From positions 503,501 through 567,500 of the forward strand of contig CAJFCJ010000001.1 in the NCBI GenBank assembly GCA_904063045.1: a DNA stretch of 64,000 nt, in the 5' to 3' direction. The first letter of the stretch is position 1; each line of letters starts with the position of its first letter. The notes beneath the pieces were generated by a model. That model saw only the letters and a program-made list of their open reading frames with translations. It made no database searches and had not been told where the DNA came from. Made by a program: the position numbers and the translations under genes. This DNA is from Dimorphilus gyrociliatus (Eukaryota > Annelida > Polychaeta > Dinophilidae). Below are positions 32,673 through 45,310 of this stretch, piece by piece.

Positions 32673-35600
32673 ATTTAGAATTTTTGCTTACCTTTCACCG
32701 TATCTGTTTAAGATGGCTAAAAAGCATTCTTAAACAACGTGTTCGTCAGATCTATATCTTAAATTATATTAACAATAAATATTTTTATTTATTTATTTTT
32801 GCAAATCGAATTGATTTTTTTTTTCAGTTTTAATATTCGTGACTACCCTTTTAAGTTATTCAATTTGTGCTTAAGTTTAGTTATTACCTTAAGTATTTTG
32901 TTTTTAGCCTGATTTTAAGAACAAATATACATAAGATATTTGTTTTTCGGTCACCGACTAAAATTACAATTTTTCTTTAAAAAGTATTGTAATATTTCTT
33001 TTAAAGTTTTTCAAGTTAGAACTTTTAGTGCAAAAGAGAAAAAAACTTAAAGATTGTTACAAAAAACACAGACTGATGTAAAAAAGTAGAACCTAATTTT
33101 AACATCCTAATACGTTATGCAATAAGACATATATATATATATATACTAGAAGAAAATATGTCATCTCTCAAGTGTCCTAAAATTTTGACCAGATGAGTAA
33201 ATTAAAACTTATACAAAAATAGGGAACTAGGCGAATATGAAATGAAATTTTTAATTTATTGTAAAATTTGTAAGTTAATGTAGTAGAAACAAGAATTTTT
33301 AGATAAAAAATCAGTTTTTATCTTCAAAATTATTCATCTACAGATAATGTTTAGCACGAGTGCATAGCATGCTTTAGTGTACTTTAGCATAAAACATGTT
33401 ATTTGTTTTGTGTTCACTGAAAATTACTCTCTTCTTTCTTTCAAAAAATGGCAAATGTCCAGAAAGATGTATTTTTTCGTGCACTATGGTATTGTTTACT
33501 AATTAATTTGAACCGTTTTTTGGTTAGTTACGTAATATTTAATCTCCTCGAAACTTAGATAATAGTTTCAATTATGCTATTTTTTTGAAATTTTAATGTT
33601 AAGTTATATAAGAAGAATAAATCACTTGTTTTGAAACAAAGTTGAAAGTTCTTAAAACGGTGGCCTTGTTTACAATTTTAATAAAAATTCGTCTTGATAA
33701 GAATAGAGAATTATGATATTTTTTAAGAAAATTTAGCTAAAATCCCACGATATTCTCAGTTATCGCCCAACGAAATATGAAAATTTCTACAAAATTCTAT
33801 TTTTAAATCATTATTGTTTACAAGTGTGAAAAATTTCCAAAAAAACCATTACGTAATAATGCTTTAAATACTAACTTCTTGGTACATTTATCACGTTCTC
33901 AACAAGTTAACGAATAATTGCAATATATATTCACTGGCTTCAAAAATTGGGAAATCCCTGTTATTTCCTTCCTTCTGCACAGAAGATTTCTAGAAATTCT
34001 CAAAAACAATTTCCTCTAGTAAATAAGAATCTTAGAAAAAATAACGTTTTTTAGTGTTAATAATGCTATTTTTACATTATATATTTATATAATTGACAAG
34101 GATTAGTATTTATAATAAAATATCAAAATAAATGAGTAGTATAGCTATAGCTAAACATTGTTATAATAGAAAAAAGAAAACTTTCTCTCCCCTATAATAA
34201 AATATTGCAGTATAGTTTTATAAGTATTTTCCAACTCTAAATAGAAAAGGCGATTAGTCTTATTTGTAGATAAAAGAAAGGGAAAACATTCATTTTTAGA
34301 ACAAAAAAAGTAAATCTATAAGATATAGAGATTATTTCGTAACAATATAGTCAAGGTTATTTCTGACAAAATGATATTTTATAAGATAATACATAATTCA
34401 AATATTTTGTAAAGTCACCGTTAACTGTAACTTAAATTCTAGAATCTAATCTTAAATTTTTGACTTGTTTTTCGGAAAAAAAAGTAAGATTGATGTATTT
34501 AATTGAAGTAGCATTTTTTTATTCTTAAGCTAAATCTATTGTTATCTATTTGTATCTATTTGGAGAACGATATAAAATGTTAAAAAAGAGTGCAAAATAT
34601 GGGTTGACAAACGAAATATCAGTTTAAAAACTGTAAAAATTATTAAATTCAAATCTATTCTCTTTATTACTTTTTCAAATTTCACAATACAGAGAATACT
34701 TAAGAGATTATTTATAGATACTTTTATTGTAGAAAAGTCCTTGAATTAGTTTTTAAAAAAGAGTTTTCTTTGATTGGATCACTTACATTTACGTAATAAC
34801 CTTTGTTTTTTTTTAAATACATGAATAATATTATAAAGAAGACAAAGATGTTCGAGATTATCCTTTATTTAAAGGGACTTGACATTTTAACGCATGATTG
34901 ATGGTTTTAATTAGGTAAAGCACGTATATGACATTAAAGCACCTTATAGCACCAGGAACTACTTCGCAAGGAAAGTATCCGATAAATAAATATTTGTGGT
35001 ATTCATCAACGATATCAATTGATAAAAAAAACGAGTACGTATCGGAAACGAAATCGTCCTCATTTCACGTAGAAATGTGATTCTCGTAAAGATATGTTGA
35101 TTTTTACAACTGTAATCACGATTCTATGTCAGTCAATGTAAATTTAATGTAATTTAGGCTTGTTCTATATAAAGTGTATGTATGTGTCATTTTCAATCTT
35201 TCGTTATATACTATATATATATTCTATAATACTATATATACTAGTCTATAAGTATGCCTGTGGTAAATTGACTTCTTACTACATATCTTACTTATAATGT
35301 ATTTATACTTCCTTTCATATTAATTATATATTAAAGATTACAAAAAATAAAAAAAAAATGAAAAAGAAAACTTATTAATGATCTATAAGTAGCAAAGAGA
35401 TGTTATTTCTCTCCTAAATCTCCCACATTCTTTATTTTATCAAAACGCCATCTAACGAAACCGAGGTAAAAATAATACAAGGAGGCAATATATAGAAAGC
35501 AAAAAAAAAAGAAAGTAGTAAAGAAAACAACAACATAGTTTATAGCCTGATTTCCTTTCACGACGTATACTTGTAAGTTTATCTTGGTGAAAGTTTTTGA

Positions 35601-37999
35601 AATATTTATAGTTGAATAAAACATAAGAAGAAGAGAAGAAGATGTAATGGAATTATTTTAAAACTACTGATTAATTATTATCTTGGTTTTCTAGGATATA
35701 AATAGATTTTTCTACATCTTATAAATGGATGGGGTAGATAAGTAAATGTACTAAATATGTATATACTGTAGAATATACTGAATACATTCTATACACATGT
35801 CCTTAGAGCTATATATACAGTATATATATATATTTATATATATACATGCGTGTAGATATATATAGATTCGTGTATATTGTGCATAAATTACAAAATTAAA
35901 CTTATCGTGACGAATGTAGCTGTCCTTTATTTCATACACTATTTACCAAGTTAAACGAATTCGTTACTATTATTACTTTGTTAATAAACTAGTATAATTA
36001 GAAAATGGTCGAGATGTATTAGCTTTCATCTCAAAAAAAGGATTGAGAAAGATTAAATCAAATAGAAATAGAATAATAGACAATAGTCCATTTGATATAT
36101 AGTTTTAGAAGGTAGAGGGCTACCATTTTTTATCATCTTTCCTACAATAACACTGTAGCTTTTCAACTGAATTTAATTCGCATACTGTACATATATAACT
36201 ATATATTTACTTTTGTAGAATATCCCGCATAAATCCATATTTACTGTCACTTTTTATGCTTTCATATTGCAAATAATAATATATTAGTCACTCTGCAAAA
36301 TTTTATTTTCTAAACTCTCAAGATTCTTAGGTATACAACATGATTAAAAGTTTACTGATCCTTATTTTTTTGGGGGTAAATAGTGACCTGTTTATTTACA
36401 AATTTGTTAAATTTCGAACGGAAAACATATACATTACAACTTTTTATATGGTATCGGTCAACGTCCTGTACCATTTAATGAAAAAACTTTATTTAGAAGC
36501 TTACAATCTCTATATGATGTAAATATAACATTATTTTTAAACTAGGCAATTCGTCAATTAACATTTATATTTTTTTCTTTTTAAGAACCAGTGCGTAAGC
36601 GAATTTAGAAACACGATTAAGCGTTCGATTGAACGATTCATTTAACATTTGAAATATTAAAGGTGATGCTTTTTATATCCAGATCTATTTATAACAGAAC
36701 TCTATAGACATGGAGAAAAGATGAGGAACACGACAGAATGAATGAAACAAAGGGAAGAAGAGAGAGAAAAAGGGGGAAGGAGAGACGTAGACAGACAGGC
36801 TTAAAGGCAGAATGAAAGAAATGAGATAGACAGATAAATAGATAGAAAGCAAGAGAAGAGACTTTTAAAGTATCCGATCAATTTTCTAACTGTTAATTTA
36901 AGCAATGTATAACGTATTCCTATGCACGAATCACCGTTTCTTTTTATGTATCGAAATAAAGAAAGTTTTTTTTAACGTATTTTGAGCTTAACAGCCTTAT
37001 TCAGCCTTATTTACAGACGGTTAATAACCTTTCAGAGAACTCAAACATATCATTTGTAAGATATTCTGGCCCCCATATCATCTATCAATTATTGACGGGG
37101 ATATTTTACAAGTGATTTACGGTAAATAAATCTGTTAATAAAATATTTAGATAATAAATCGTTAAAAAATGGGGCAAAGAAAAGTAACAAGAGGATATCT
37201 ACATGCAAAAGTATATGGGTTATGGCCTAAGGATACCGTTTGCTTGGGTTCTTTTATTTATAAAAGAAAATTTCCCGAGTTTGCTAATGAAAAAATATTT
37301 TTTACGTATGTTTTTAATAGACTGCAGGTAAAAGCGTATGTGTAGGCGTTATGGATGCATAAAGTCGACTATCCATAGTAAACTGAAAACGGAAGGCGGA
37401 GAAAAGAAACGCTCAAATAATTTCTTTTTTTGAATTAACTTCCCCTTTGAAGTTTATAAAGATTTATTGTTGACTGTTTAACAGTAATATCTATACAAAT
37501 GTTATAGAACATAAAGTATATAATATCTATATATTGTATAAAATATATATTAGTACATATATTTTATACCCTTTTCTCCGTTATACAGTTTTAATGGAGA
37601 CAAGAAAATTGAACTATAAGAAGCTTTCATTTCGATAAGAATCTGCAAAATTTTAACATTTATTTAAGATTTTAACAAAGATTCTAAATCAGGTGGGATT
37701 CTTTTTGAATGCATAAAAAAAGAAAGAAAATATTGCATCGTAAATGAAAATAAGGAAAACTTTTTATTCCAACTTTCTTCCGTTAATTAACGTGTATTAC
37801 ACCGTTATTATATCATCCGACATTTTACTGCTTGCATGATAAAGCTTTTATTTCCCTAGACTAGTCCTATAACTGTAATTATAAGCATAACTTATTTATT
37901 ATAAATAAGATCAGATCCGTTATGCTGTTTGCCGCTGAACGATTACAACGTAGATTAAGCCTTGTCAATATATGCTAAACCGGGCAACCGAAGAGTTGA
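32673..37999. other. 5.3 kb gene-poor spacer upstream of RGK GTPase
   Basis: AT-rich, with TA runs near 33129-33145, 35205-35245 and 35820-35845 and a purine-rich stretch at 36715-36860. Parts at 34860-35130 and 36590-36680 are less AT-rich and have palindromic and homeodomain-like motifs, which may be enhancers of the downstream gene. The short frames in it have no codon bias or splice context and are not called. Confidence 0.45.
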
Positions 38000-38025
38000 T
38001 GACGTCATGAAGCACGCTCTATAAA
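38000..38025 (+). promoter_or_regulatory. CRE and TATA box core promoter of the RGK GTPase gene
   Basis: A perfect palindromic cAMP response element TGACGTCA (38000-38007) lies 12 bp before TATAAA (38020-38025). The ATG is 36 bp after the TATA box, so the predicted start of transcription is within about 10 bp of the ATG and the 5'UTR is very short. CREB/ATF-type control is inferred from the motif. Confidence 0.65.
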
Positions 38026-38060
38026 GAGCAGAACGTTACTGCAAAACGTTTACAAGAAAG

Positions 38061-39487
38061 ATGGACGAGTTCGAAACATTCCGAGAGCGTTCTATGAGCG
38101 CGGGTGTTATTAAGTTTAATTGTCATCAAGCTAGACGTAGAAGCTCGTCTCCTCCACCAGCGGAAGCATTTAGACGTCGCTCAAGGACTTCCTCTATGCC
38201 TGCATGCCGCCTCCAGGAGCATGTTGTTGGGTGGACGGAAGAGTTCTTTTATACCAGAGCGAGAAGTTTTAGTACTACCACAAAAGGTGTTATTAAGAAT
38301 TGTGGCGATTCTGTGCGTTTAGCGTCTCAAAATTCCCTGGATAGCGCCTTTACAGAGATCAATTCTAAGTCTTCTAGACGCTCTAGTGTATCGAGGACGT
38401 TAAGCAGCACGGCAACGAGTCAATTGGTACCTAGCTTTAGAGTTATTGTTTTGGGCTTTCACGACGTGGGAAAAACGACTTTGGTCGGTCAATTTATGAC
38501 ATCTGAAGACATTTCAGAAGACGAACTAGACGAAGCGGGTTGGTATTTATACTTAATAAAATAAATCTAATATTGTCTTGTAGGCTTGCATACGTCAATT
38601 TTGAGCAGATGTTATATAGGCAAATTTCATTTTTTCCTTTTAAATATTGATTATTTTGTATATGAAATGAAGCTATTTATAGATCTCGACAAAAGTCCGT
38701 CAAGCGCCGTCACGCCAATTCAGCCTATACAAATCTAAAAATAGGCGTCTATCGAGCTTTAATTAGCCTATATATAATATCTGGCATATTGATCTATTTA
38801 CTGAAAGTTTTAGAGGATAATTATAGCAGTTTCCTATCATATGAGCAAAATTCTTAATCTCTTTTATAATACAGAGTTGGAAGACGAGAAGACTCTCTCT
38901 GTTACGATCGATGGCGAAGAATGCCTGATAAATTTTCACGACAGCCCTTCCGGAGGGGTAATTGAAGGTGTTGAGAGTAGCGACGCAATAATCCTTGTCT
39001 ATTCCGTAACGGATGCTAAATCGTTCTCCTACGCCCTAAAGACTATGAAAGAGATGCAGTTAAATCGTTTTACTCCACCTATTCCACTAATTCTTGTAGC
39101 TAATAAAATGGATGTAGTGAGGAAGCGTGTCATTGCCCAACAAAGTAATTATCTTATATTAGGTTATTTTACGATTTCGCGATCAATAATAATAATTAAA
39201 TTCATCATTTCACAGAGGGAAGAAAAGCAGCAATGGAAAATGATTGTAAATACATAGAAACTAGCGCAACCCTTAAATTCAATGTTGATGAACTACTTGT
39301 CGGACTCATAAAACAAATTCGATCGGCGGAAAGTGAAAGATCGGGGCTAACCTCTGGAACAAGGCCCAGACGTCACAGTTCAAAGGGCCATGTTACTAGG
39401 GCAGCACGAACTGTTTTGAGCAAGTTGGTTGGCAAAAGTGGAAAGTTATTTCGTTCTTGCGACAGTTTAGACGTTATGAAAGAATGA
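38061..39487 (+). CDS. RGK-family small GTPase (Rad/Gem/Rem-like)
   Basis: Three exons in phase: 38061-38538, 38875-39144, 39216-39487. The N-terminal extension of about 125 residues is Ser/Arg-rich (RRRSSSPP, RRSRTSSMP, SSRRSSV), likely 14-3-3 and kinase sites. The G domain has G1 GFHDVGKT, a non-canonical G3 HDSPSG (no DxxG with Gln), G4 NKMD and G5 ETSATLKFNVDELL, typical of RGK proteins, which lack normal GTPase chemistry. The C-terminus has the basic region and the conserved family end with a cysteine seven residues upstream of VMKE (KLFRSCDSLDV) and no CAAX box, so it would bind phosphoinositides by charge. RGK proteins inhibit voltage-gated calcium channels through the beta subunit and remodel the cytoskeleton. 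The CRE promoter fits activity-dependent induction. Confidence 0.93.
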
Positions 39488-40856
39488 ATTAAGAAGTCTA
39501 TAAACACATAAACAAACGAACAAACAATTAAACAACAAATGAACTATTGCCACATTTACTAAAACTTTTATACCATTTGTACAGTTGATTTTTTCATTAA
39601 GTATTGCTACTATTTCTTTTTCAATTATATGCATTTTGAGTGAAGTTTACCTCAACAGACACAATTTTGATTTAAGGATAGCCAAGAGATAATCTTTGTC
39701 CAAAATAAATAGCAAATACACCAATTTTGAACAATTATTCTCGAAACTATATAGAAATATTAACAGTGTAACAAAAGGATGAAAGTTCAATAACTAGGTA
39801 GACTATTAATATGTAGTAGTAATATACTAATTGATTTTTTTTTCTACTAAAGAACGTAAAAGCAAAAAAAATTTTCCTATCTATATGTCTCTAGTTGCGA
39901 AAGCTTATTAAACGATTGTTAAATATAGCAAAGTTATAGTAACATAGATTAGGTTAACCTCATTTTCAATGCCAACAATATGATAAGCTACCAGCTTATC
40001 GCTTATATCAGAGTAAATTGCAGTTTTTTTCATTACTCCCGGAAGTCAAACCCTTCTCTTTCTTATTCTGTAACTTCTTGTTGTTTCTTCTTATATTCCA
40101 ATAAAGATGGAGTAATTTTTTCCACCTGGAATAATTAACAGTGCACAAAGTTTTAACGATCGTTCTAGTTAACTGTAAAATGTTTCATTAGTGTTTCTCC
40201 ATCACTGCTTTGCTCCTTGCTCACTTCACTCTAAATCTTCTTCCTTTTTCTTCTATTTTCTATTACTCTTTTCTTCTGGATCATCTTCTAACTCTTCATC
40301 TTACCCTTCTCCTACTTCATCGTTTTTTTCATCGTCTTTCGTGTGGTTCTTCAATATAGCATCACCCGTAAGGCATATATTCTGGCACCCTGAAGTACTT
40401 TATTCAATCTATGCCGTAGTCCTTCATTTTTAATTTAAGCCGAACTATATCGACGTCCCTCATGTAAATACATTCGATGGTATCATTATAAAAGCTGAAA
40501 TGAAAATAACCCTTGGGTCTATAGTGCTTTATCTTAATGTCGTCGCAAATAAATGACAAGCTTTTTTAAAACAGTGTGAATAATGGGAATAACTTCCTAA
40601 ACGAATCTTTTTTGAAAGCAAAATAAAGAAAAACGGGAAAGCAATTTAGAACAAACAACACTACTTGCTAATTGAAAAGAAAGCAGACCACTTTTGTGTC
40701 GTATATCGTCAGTATTAATAAAAGAATAAACTATCGCGCTTGGCCTGAATCGCGTCGATGATCTCGGATGTCGACTGAATGATTGCAAATGTTGGTCTTC
40801 CCACTACAATAGACGTGCTGAGGATAAATTATTATATAGCTACCCATATAAAAGAT
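39488..40856. other. spacer downstream of RGK gene
   Basis: Mostly AT-rich 3' flank. On the minus strand 40725-40783 is preceded by a good acceptor and could be a last exon for the candidate Cys-rich gene upstream (frame ends about 40725), but this is weak. Nothing else supported. Confidence 0.35.
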
Positions 40857-41068
40857 CTATATATCCTTAACATCCCAGCTAATTTTGCAACGAGAACGTA
40901 CTGAATCGCAAGCTGCAAAGGGAGCTAATCGGCAATCATCCATACACCAATTTGTTTTCGAATCGCGCTTCTCTCTAACATCCAATTTTCCATTACCACA
41001 TTTAGAATGATCTACTTCCGGCTCAATTCCCAGTAAAAAAATACCTAAAATGTTTTCTCTTTTCCTTG
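40857..41068 (-). CDS. candidate cysteine-rich small secreted-protein exon
   Basis: Not recognised. A minus-strand frame entered after a strong acceptor (pyrimidine tract and ACAG at 41069-41071, phase 1) runs to TAG at 40857. It begins RKRENILGIFLLGIEPEV and contains five cysteines (SKCGNGK, NWCMDDCRLA, ACDS, RCKISW) with two dibasic-type sites (RKR, EKR). Base composition and codon use look coding compared with the flanks, but no start exon is proven. A donor (GAT|GTTAAG) near its end could lead to a further exon at 40725-40783. The nearest signal-peptide candidate on the same strand is the frame starting at 42160, where TTT G|GTTATG would give the right phase. Treat as a hypothesis for a prohormone- or inhibitor-like gene. 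Confidence 0.3.
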
Positions 41069-41998
41069 CTGTAAAGTAAAAAGCTCTTCCGGAGACCTTC
41101 CTATGGGAAGTAAAAAGTCCTTCTCAGAACTAAGCTATAAAACTATTTGTTTTATGGCTTTGAGGTTATCGAATGTATCCAAAGAGAAAGAAGACGTCGA
41201 ATGGACTATGTAAATCATCTATATGACATAATCTGATTTTTTTATATTAATTTTAAATGTATGCGTTAAATTAACTTTACTTATACTTGTTAAACTTAGC
41301 GCTGTAGACGCTTGCAGGACTATTAGCCGGGAAAACGACTATGCTAACTTGGTTTTATATATACAGAAATTCCCTAAAAGGGCCTTCTATTTTCACTTTG
41401 TCAAGGTAAAGTAGAGACAGCTTACTTTAAACTGAAAATATGACAGCGAATATCATTTATAATGAAAATTTTGCTAATTTGTAATTTGTGTTGTTAAAAA
41501 ACGTATTCAGAGGATATAATAATGTCTCAATATTGCAGGAAATGTTGCAGAGAACGGAATAGCATTGCTAAAGGACGTCAGTCGACCAAATAGCGCAAAG
41601 ATATAATCCATATTTCCAATAGATTTTTATAAAGGTTTGTTAACAAAGAATTGTAAAGAACACACATATATAGTTCACTGTTGATTTTATTTAATCCATC
41701 AAATTCTCGCTTCTTAAATCTTATTTTATCCATTTTGTCTTTTCTGTTTACATGAAGAAAATTTTAATCTCATAAATATTGACCTCATTGTTGGAATTCT
41801 ATAGTAGAATACGTATTTTGCGGCAACTGATAAGACACCTAGAAATAGATCATTACGAAGAATTGTAATTACTTTTTAGCTCGCATGACCTAACATACGA
41901 CCTTTTTAGAAAGGGGATAATTGCTGTAAAGGGAATCTCTACCAGGAATCTTTTTATAGCGAAGAAAGCGAAAATGCGGTACTTAAGTTAAAAGTCAT
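41069..41998. other. spacer or intron between two candidate secreted-peptide exons
   Basis: AT-rich. On the minus strand TATATATAAAA at 41353-41363 is a good TATA box with GC-richer sequence around it; no start codon in the right frame follows before 41068. Confidence 0.35.
41353..41363 (-). promoter_or_regulatory. possible TATA box
   Basis: TATATATAAAA on the minus strand, with a GGCCCTTTTAGGG inverted repeat just upstream. It would place transcription start near 41330, 260 bp before the candidate Cys-rich exon. Confidence 0.3.
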
Positions 41999-42160
41999 CT
42001 ATCTACGGAACTGCCTCCAGTAAACCTTTAATGCCATTATCTTTCTTATCTTTTCTTGCCCTTCGCTTTCATTCATAGCATAACCAAATAATTTAATTCC
42101 TAAAATAGGATGAAAAGTTATAAATAGCAAAATGACAGAGAAACAATAACCTGTCTTCAT
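41999..42160 (-). CDS. candidate short secreted peptide or first exon with signal peptide
   Basis: Not recognised. The ATG at 42160 opens a 53-residue frame, MKTGYCFSVILLFITFHPILG being a good signal peptide. The remaining 32 residues are charged and end VYWRQFRR. The frame stays open upstream of the ATG to 42601, but that part is low-complexity and not supported. Two internal GT donors (after IKLF, phase 1, and after MALK, phase 0) would allow it to serve as the first exon of the Cys-rich candidate at 40857-41068. The segment ILGIKLFG resembles ILGIFLLG in that exon. Confidence 0.35.
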   Translation of the reverse strand: MKTGYCFSVILLFITFHPILGIKLFGYAMNESEGQEKIRKIMALKVYWRQFRR

Positions 42161-42791
42161 TTTAGTACATAAGCAATATATTAAAAAAAGAAGGATGAAA
42201 TTCAAATGCAAAATATGATAGGGTCTATTTTTAACATTATGGTTAAATATAGCATATGATAGTGCATTGTTTTCCTTTACGTAGTGCCTATACTCCCAAT
42301 TACAACATACCATTATTATCATCTTTTCATTTTTATCGTATCGCCATCTGTTGGTTGTTATATATATAAGTATTGAATTACTCTGATTCATTTCTATATA
42401 TAGTATTAAAATGTGTAATATCTGTAATGATTTACTATTTCGGCAGGTCAGATTTTCTTGTGAAAATTTTCCAAATTTTATTCGTCTATTATGCTTGCAA
42501 AACACTTTGCAAATGTTATAAAATGAAACAAATACAACAAACAATAGAACCATAAAAGTGAGAAAACAATTTAAACTATGACCCTTTAGGTCCTCTAACA
42601 TTTAAACATACTGATATAAACAAAAACATTGAAGAAGTTTTTAATAGACAAAACATTTTTTTTCTCTTTTTAATCTATTAGGATTGTTTTAAGTGTTTTC
42701 TTCTTTTTTACTTTATTTTTTTTTAAAGAAAAACAGTTAATAGGAACCGCACGAATATTTTGCGCGCCATCTTCATATACACTATATTAGA
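42161..42791. other. spacer upstream of GINS3
   Basis: AT-rich. The promoter of GINS3 must lie here; a GC-richer TTTTGCGCGCCATC motif (about 42758-42772) resembles an E2F site (TTTTGCGCGC) 20-35 bp before the ATG, fitting a replication gene. Confidence 0.45.
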
Positions 42792-43605
42792 ATGTCTCAA
42801 TATTATAAAAATTCAAGACTGAATGATGATTATCTCAGCATCGATTCAATTATGGCCTCTCAAGAACGAGTGACAAGTACATTTCGAACCAAAATAAGGA
42901 ATTTAGGTTGGTGAAAATACATTATGTTCTTTTCTGACTGTTTATAGAACCCTTATATCGCCCAAATAGGTTTCTTAGATATTGGTTCGGACGCAAGAGA
43001 CTTGGAAGTAGGTGTTAAAATGGAACTACCTTATTGGCTAGCAGCTTTTTTATGTAATAAGAGACGTCAAATAGTGGAGGTGGAAACGCCTAAACAATAC
43101 AGAGCGGGTCAAAGAGAAATTTTAAATGCCGATCCCGTTGTTGTTGATCTTCACAAACTTGGTCCGCACTTTTATAAATTTGGTTCACTATTTTTATCAT
43201 TTCAAATACCAGAATCTCTTAATATTTCACGATGTTTATTAGAGGTAGATATATATATAATTATTCAGTATATAAGCCAAGTCTAATTATAATATGTTAC
43301 AGACTTTTCAAGGCAGATTCAAACACATTATGGATATATCCCAAAATTGTTTAAATGAAGATTTAAGTAAAGTCAAGTCAAAGTTAGATGAATGTGAAAA
43401 AGTGATATTTGCATTAGGACAGGATAGCTTGAAAGATTTTCAGGTAAACAAGTTATTTACTGTATATTTATATATTTAGGAATTAGTGAAAACTGACATT
43501 TTGTTTAAATTTTAACAGAATTGGCAAACTCGAGAATCAGCCAAGTTGAAAGCATCAAAAATGATTATACAACAAAGAAAGAGGAAAAGGAATGAACTTG
43601 ACTAA
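42792..43605 (+). CDS. GINS3: GINS complex subunit PSF3
   Basis: Four exons in phase: 42792-42906, 42970-43244, 43304-43443, 43519-43605, about 205 residues, the normal length. Landmarks of PSF3 are in order: DDYLSIDSIMASQERV, MELPYWLAAFLCNKRR, ADPVVVDLHKLGPHFYKFG, TFQGRFKHIMDISQN and the final helix before a basic tail QQRKRKRNELD. GINS joins MCM2-7 and CDC45 to form the CMG replicative helicase in the nucleus. An E2F-like element TTTTGCGCGC lies just upstream of the start. Introns are about 60-75 nt. Confidence 0.96.
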
Positions 43606-43984
43606 TGAAATTATTAAATCTGTTTTTTTTAAAAATGTTTTTTTTTTATATTTTTAAAGAGAGTACAATAGCGAAGGGAGAATGTTTCCATTATTTGTCA
43701 TACAGTAGTGCCATCTATTAACTCTATAATTTTATCTTTTATTTACTTTATTGTAAAAACACATTTTTATAAGAACGTCTCAAATCCCTTTTCTTTTTTA
43801 TCTTATCTGTTATCCAATTAGTATTTCAATCAGCGACAAAACTAATGCACTTCTTTTATTATCTTTCTATTACCGCTTGCAAAAACAACAAATACCCACC
43901 CAAAAAAGCGATTTACTACTGGCAAACTGAAAAAAACGCCTTTGAACTTAAACCCGGTCGAAAATAGACTACAAACAAGCGCAT

Positions 43985-44280
43985 CAAAGTAACCCGAATA
44001 TTTTCGCCTTTCATCAAACCGCCTTCAGAGTTGAAAATAGTAGTTCATTACAGCTTCGAGATGGCCGCATTTCAGCAACTCGGCAACCTTTTGAAGCGCG
44101 CATATTGCAAACAGGTGCGCACTAGGCCTAGACAACCCTACAAACCCCCCTCCCCCCTGCCTATTCGTATGCCGCGCGTGCATTTCTTGTCGGCGGGGTG
44201 GATTGTTTATTTTGAAGCGACGCGCGCCTTTGCGAATATTAATTAGCGTGTCGGTAAAGCGCAATAGTAGTAAAGAAGCA
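43985..44280. promoter_or_regulatory. GC-rich, CpG-rich island, putative cis-regulatory element
   Basis: Unusually GC-rich for this window, with CAGGTG E-box, CATCAAAG (TCF-like), GAGATGGCCGC (YY1-like), two C6 runs near 44145-44160 and ATTAATTAG. No convincing protein on either strand. Best explained as a conserved enhancer of Twist; conservation was not testable. Confidence 0.35.
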
Positions 44281-45164
44281 TTGGAATTCCTGACAAACTG
44301 AAACTTTTTGTATTTAATAAATTAGTATGTTTATAAACAAATATATAAACTCTTTTATCATTTAATACAGAGAAAGAAAATGAAATATACGTTGTAAATA
44401 TATAATAATTTCTCATACGGCTAACTTTACAGTTTTAACCTACAGTTTGTTTACGTAAATTGGGGGAGGGGGGGCTATTTTAATTCAACTATTTGATAAG
44501 CAATCTTATGACTGATTCCAGTATTAGAAGCGAATTATTTTATTTAAAAAAAAACCTTGCACGCGTCTAAAAAATTTAGAGAATGTTTGACACTGAAACG
44601 GTTAAATAAGTTTTGCAGATTTCTTTTTCGCCTAACTACTCAACTAAGCAGTCCGCGCAGTGTATATAGAAAAACGAATGAGAGTGAGTAAACTCGCTGA
44701 TCTATTTCAGATGTTGGACTTTATCTGATGGGAGCTGAGCTCTAATCAACTAAATATGTTTGTCATTGTTGGCAAACACTCGTAAGATTCTTTAGCAGCC
44801 GATAGAAAACCAAATAAGTTTTACAAGTAACCAAAAAATGAGAGAAACCAAAGAGTTTCCCGTTTCGAAGCGCCTTCTCAAGATTTTGGGCCAAAGGGGA
44901 AAAAACGGATTAATTAACACTAATCTACATTATGTATATACAAACGATAACCGCAGGTGTGGCCCTATTTATTTATTTGGCTAAATATCTGACAGCACTA
45001 TTATCTACGGAGAGGACAAATCGCTCGCGTTAAAACTCTAAACAAATCCCGTTTATATAAGCAAATAAACTCCTTCGCAAACTTTTATTTCTCTTAATTT
45101 TACTCATCCGTCATTCATTTATAGACTGTGGGAAGAAATTCTTATCTTTCGTAGGCCTTTTGCG

Positions 45165-45310
45165 GCGACCACGTGCCTAATTAGCTGAATGCAAACAAGA
45201 TCTTAATTAGTGACCGCCACCTGGTTTCTGTCAAGGCGTTAAGTGGCGATGCGCCATTAACACTCATCTTTGAATGCGTACAGTTTTTACAGGGTAAACG
45301 AAGTAAAAAT
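45165..45310. promoter_or_regulatory. motif-dense segment, putative enhancer
   Basis: Within 100 bp there are CACGTG, CACCTG, two TAATTA/TTAATTAG homeodomain cores and a TGCAAACA-type element, in a GC-richer context. Position 3' of Twist suggests regulation of that gene. Confidence 0.3.

Noticed and set aside
40191-40433. Ser/Phe-rich frame downstream of the RGK gene
   Set aside because: Translation of a TCT/TTC-rich pyrimidine tract.
44031-44246. Plus- and minus-strand frames in the GC-rich island
   Set aside because: Both strands are open only because the segment is GC-rich; products look like no protein and there are no splice partners.
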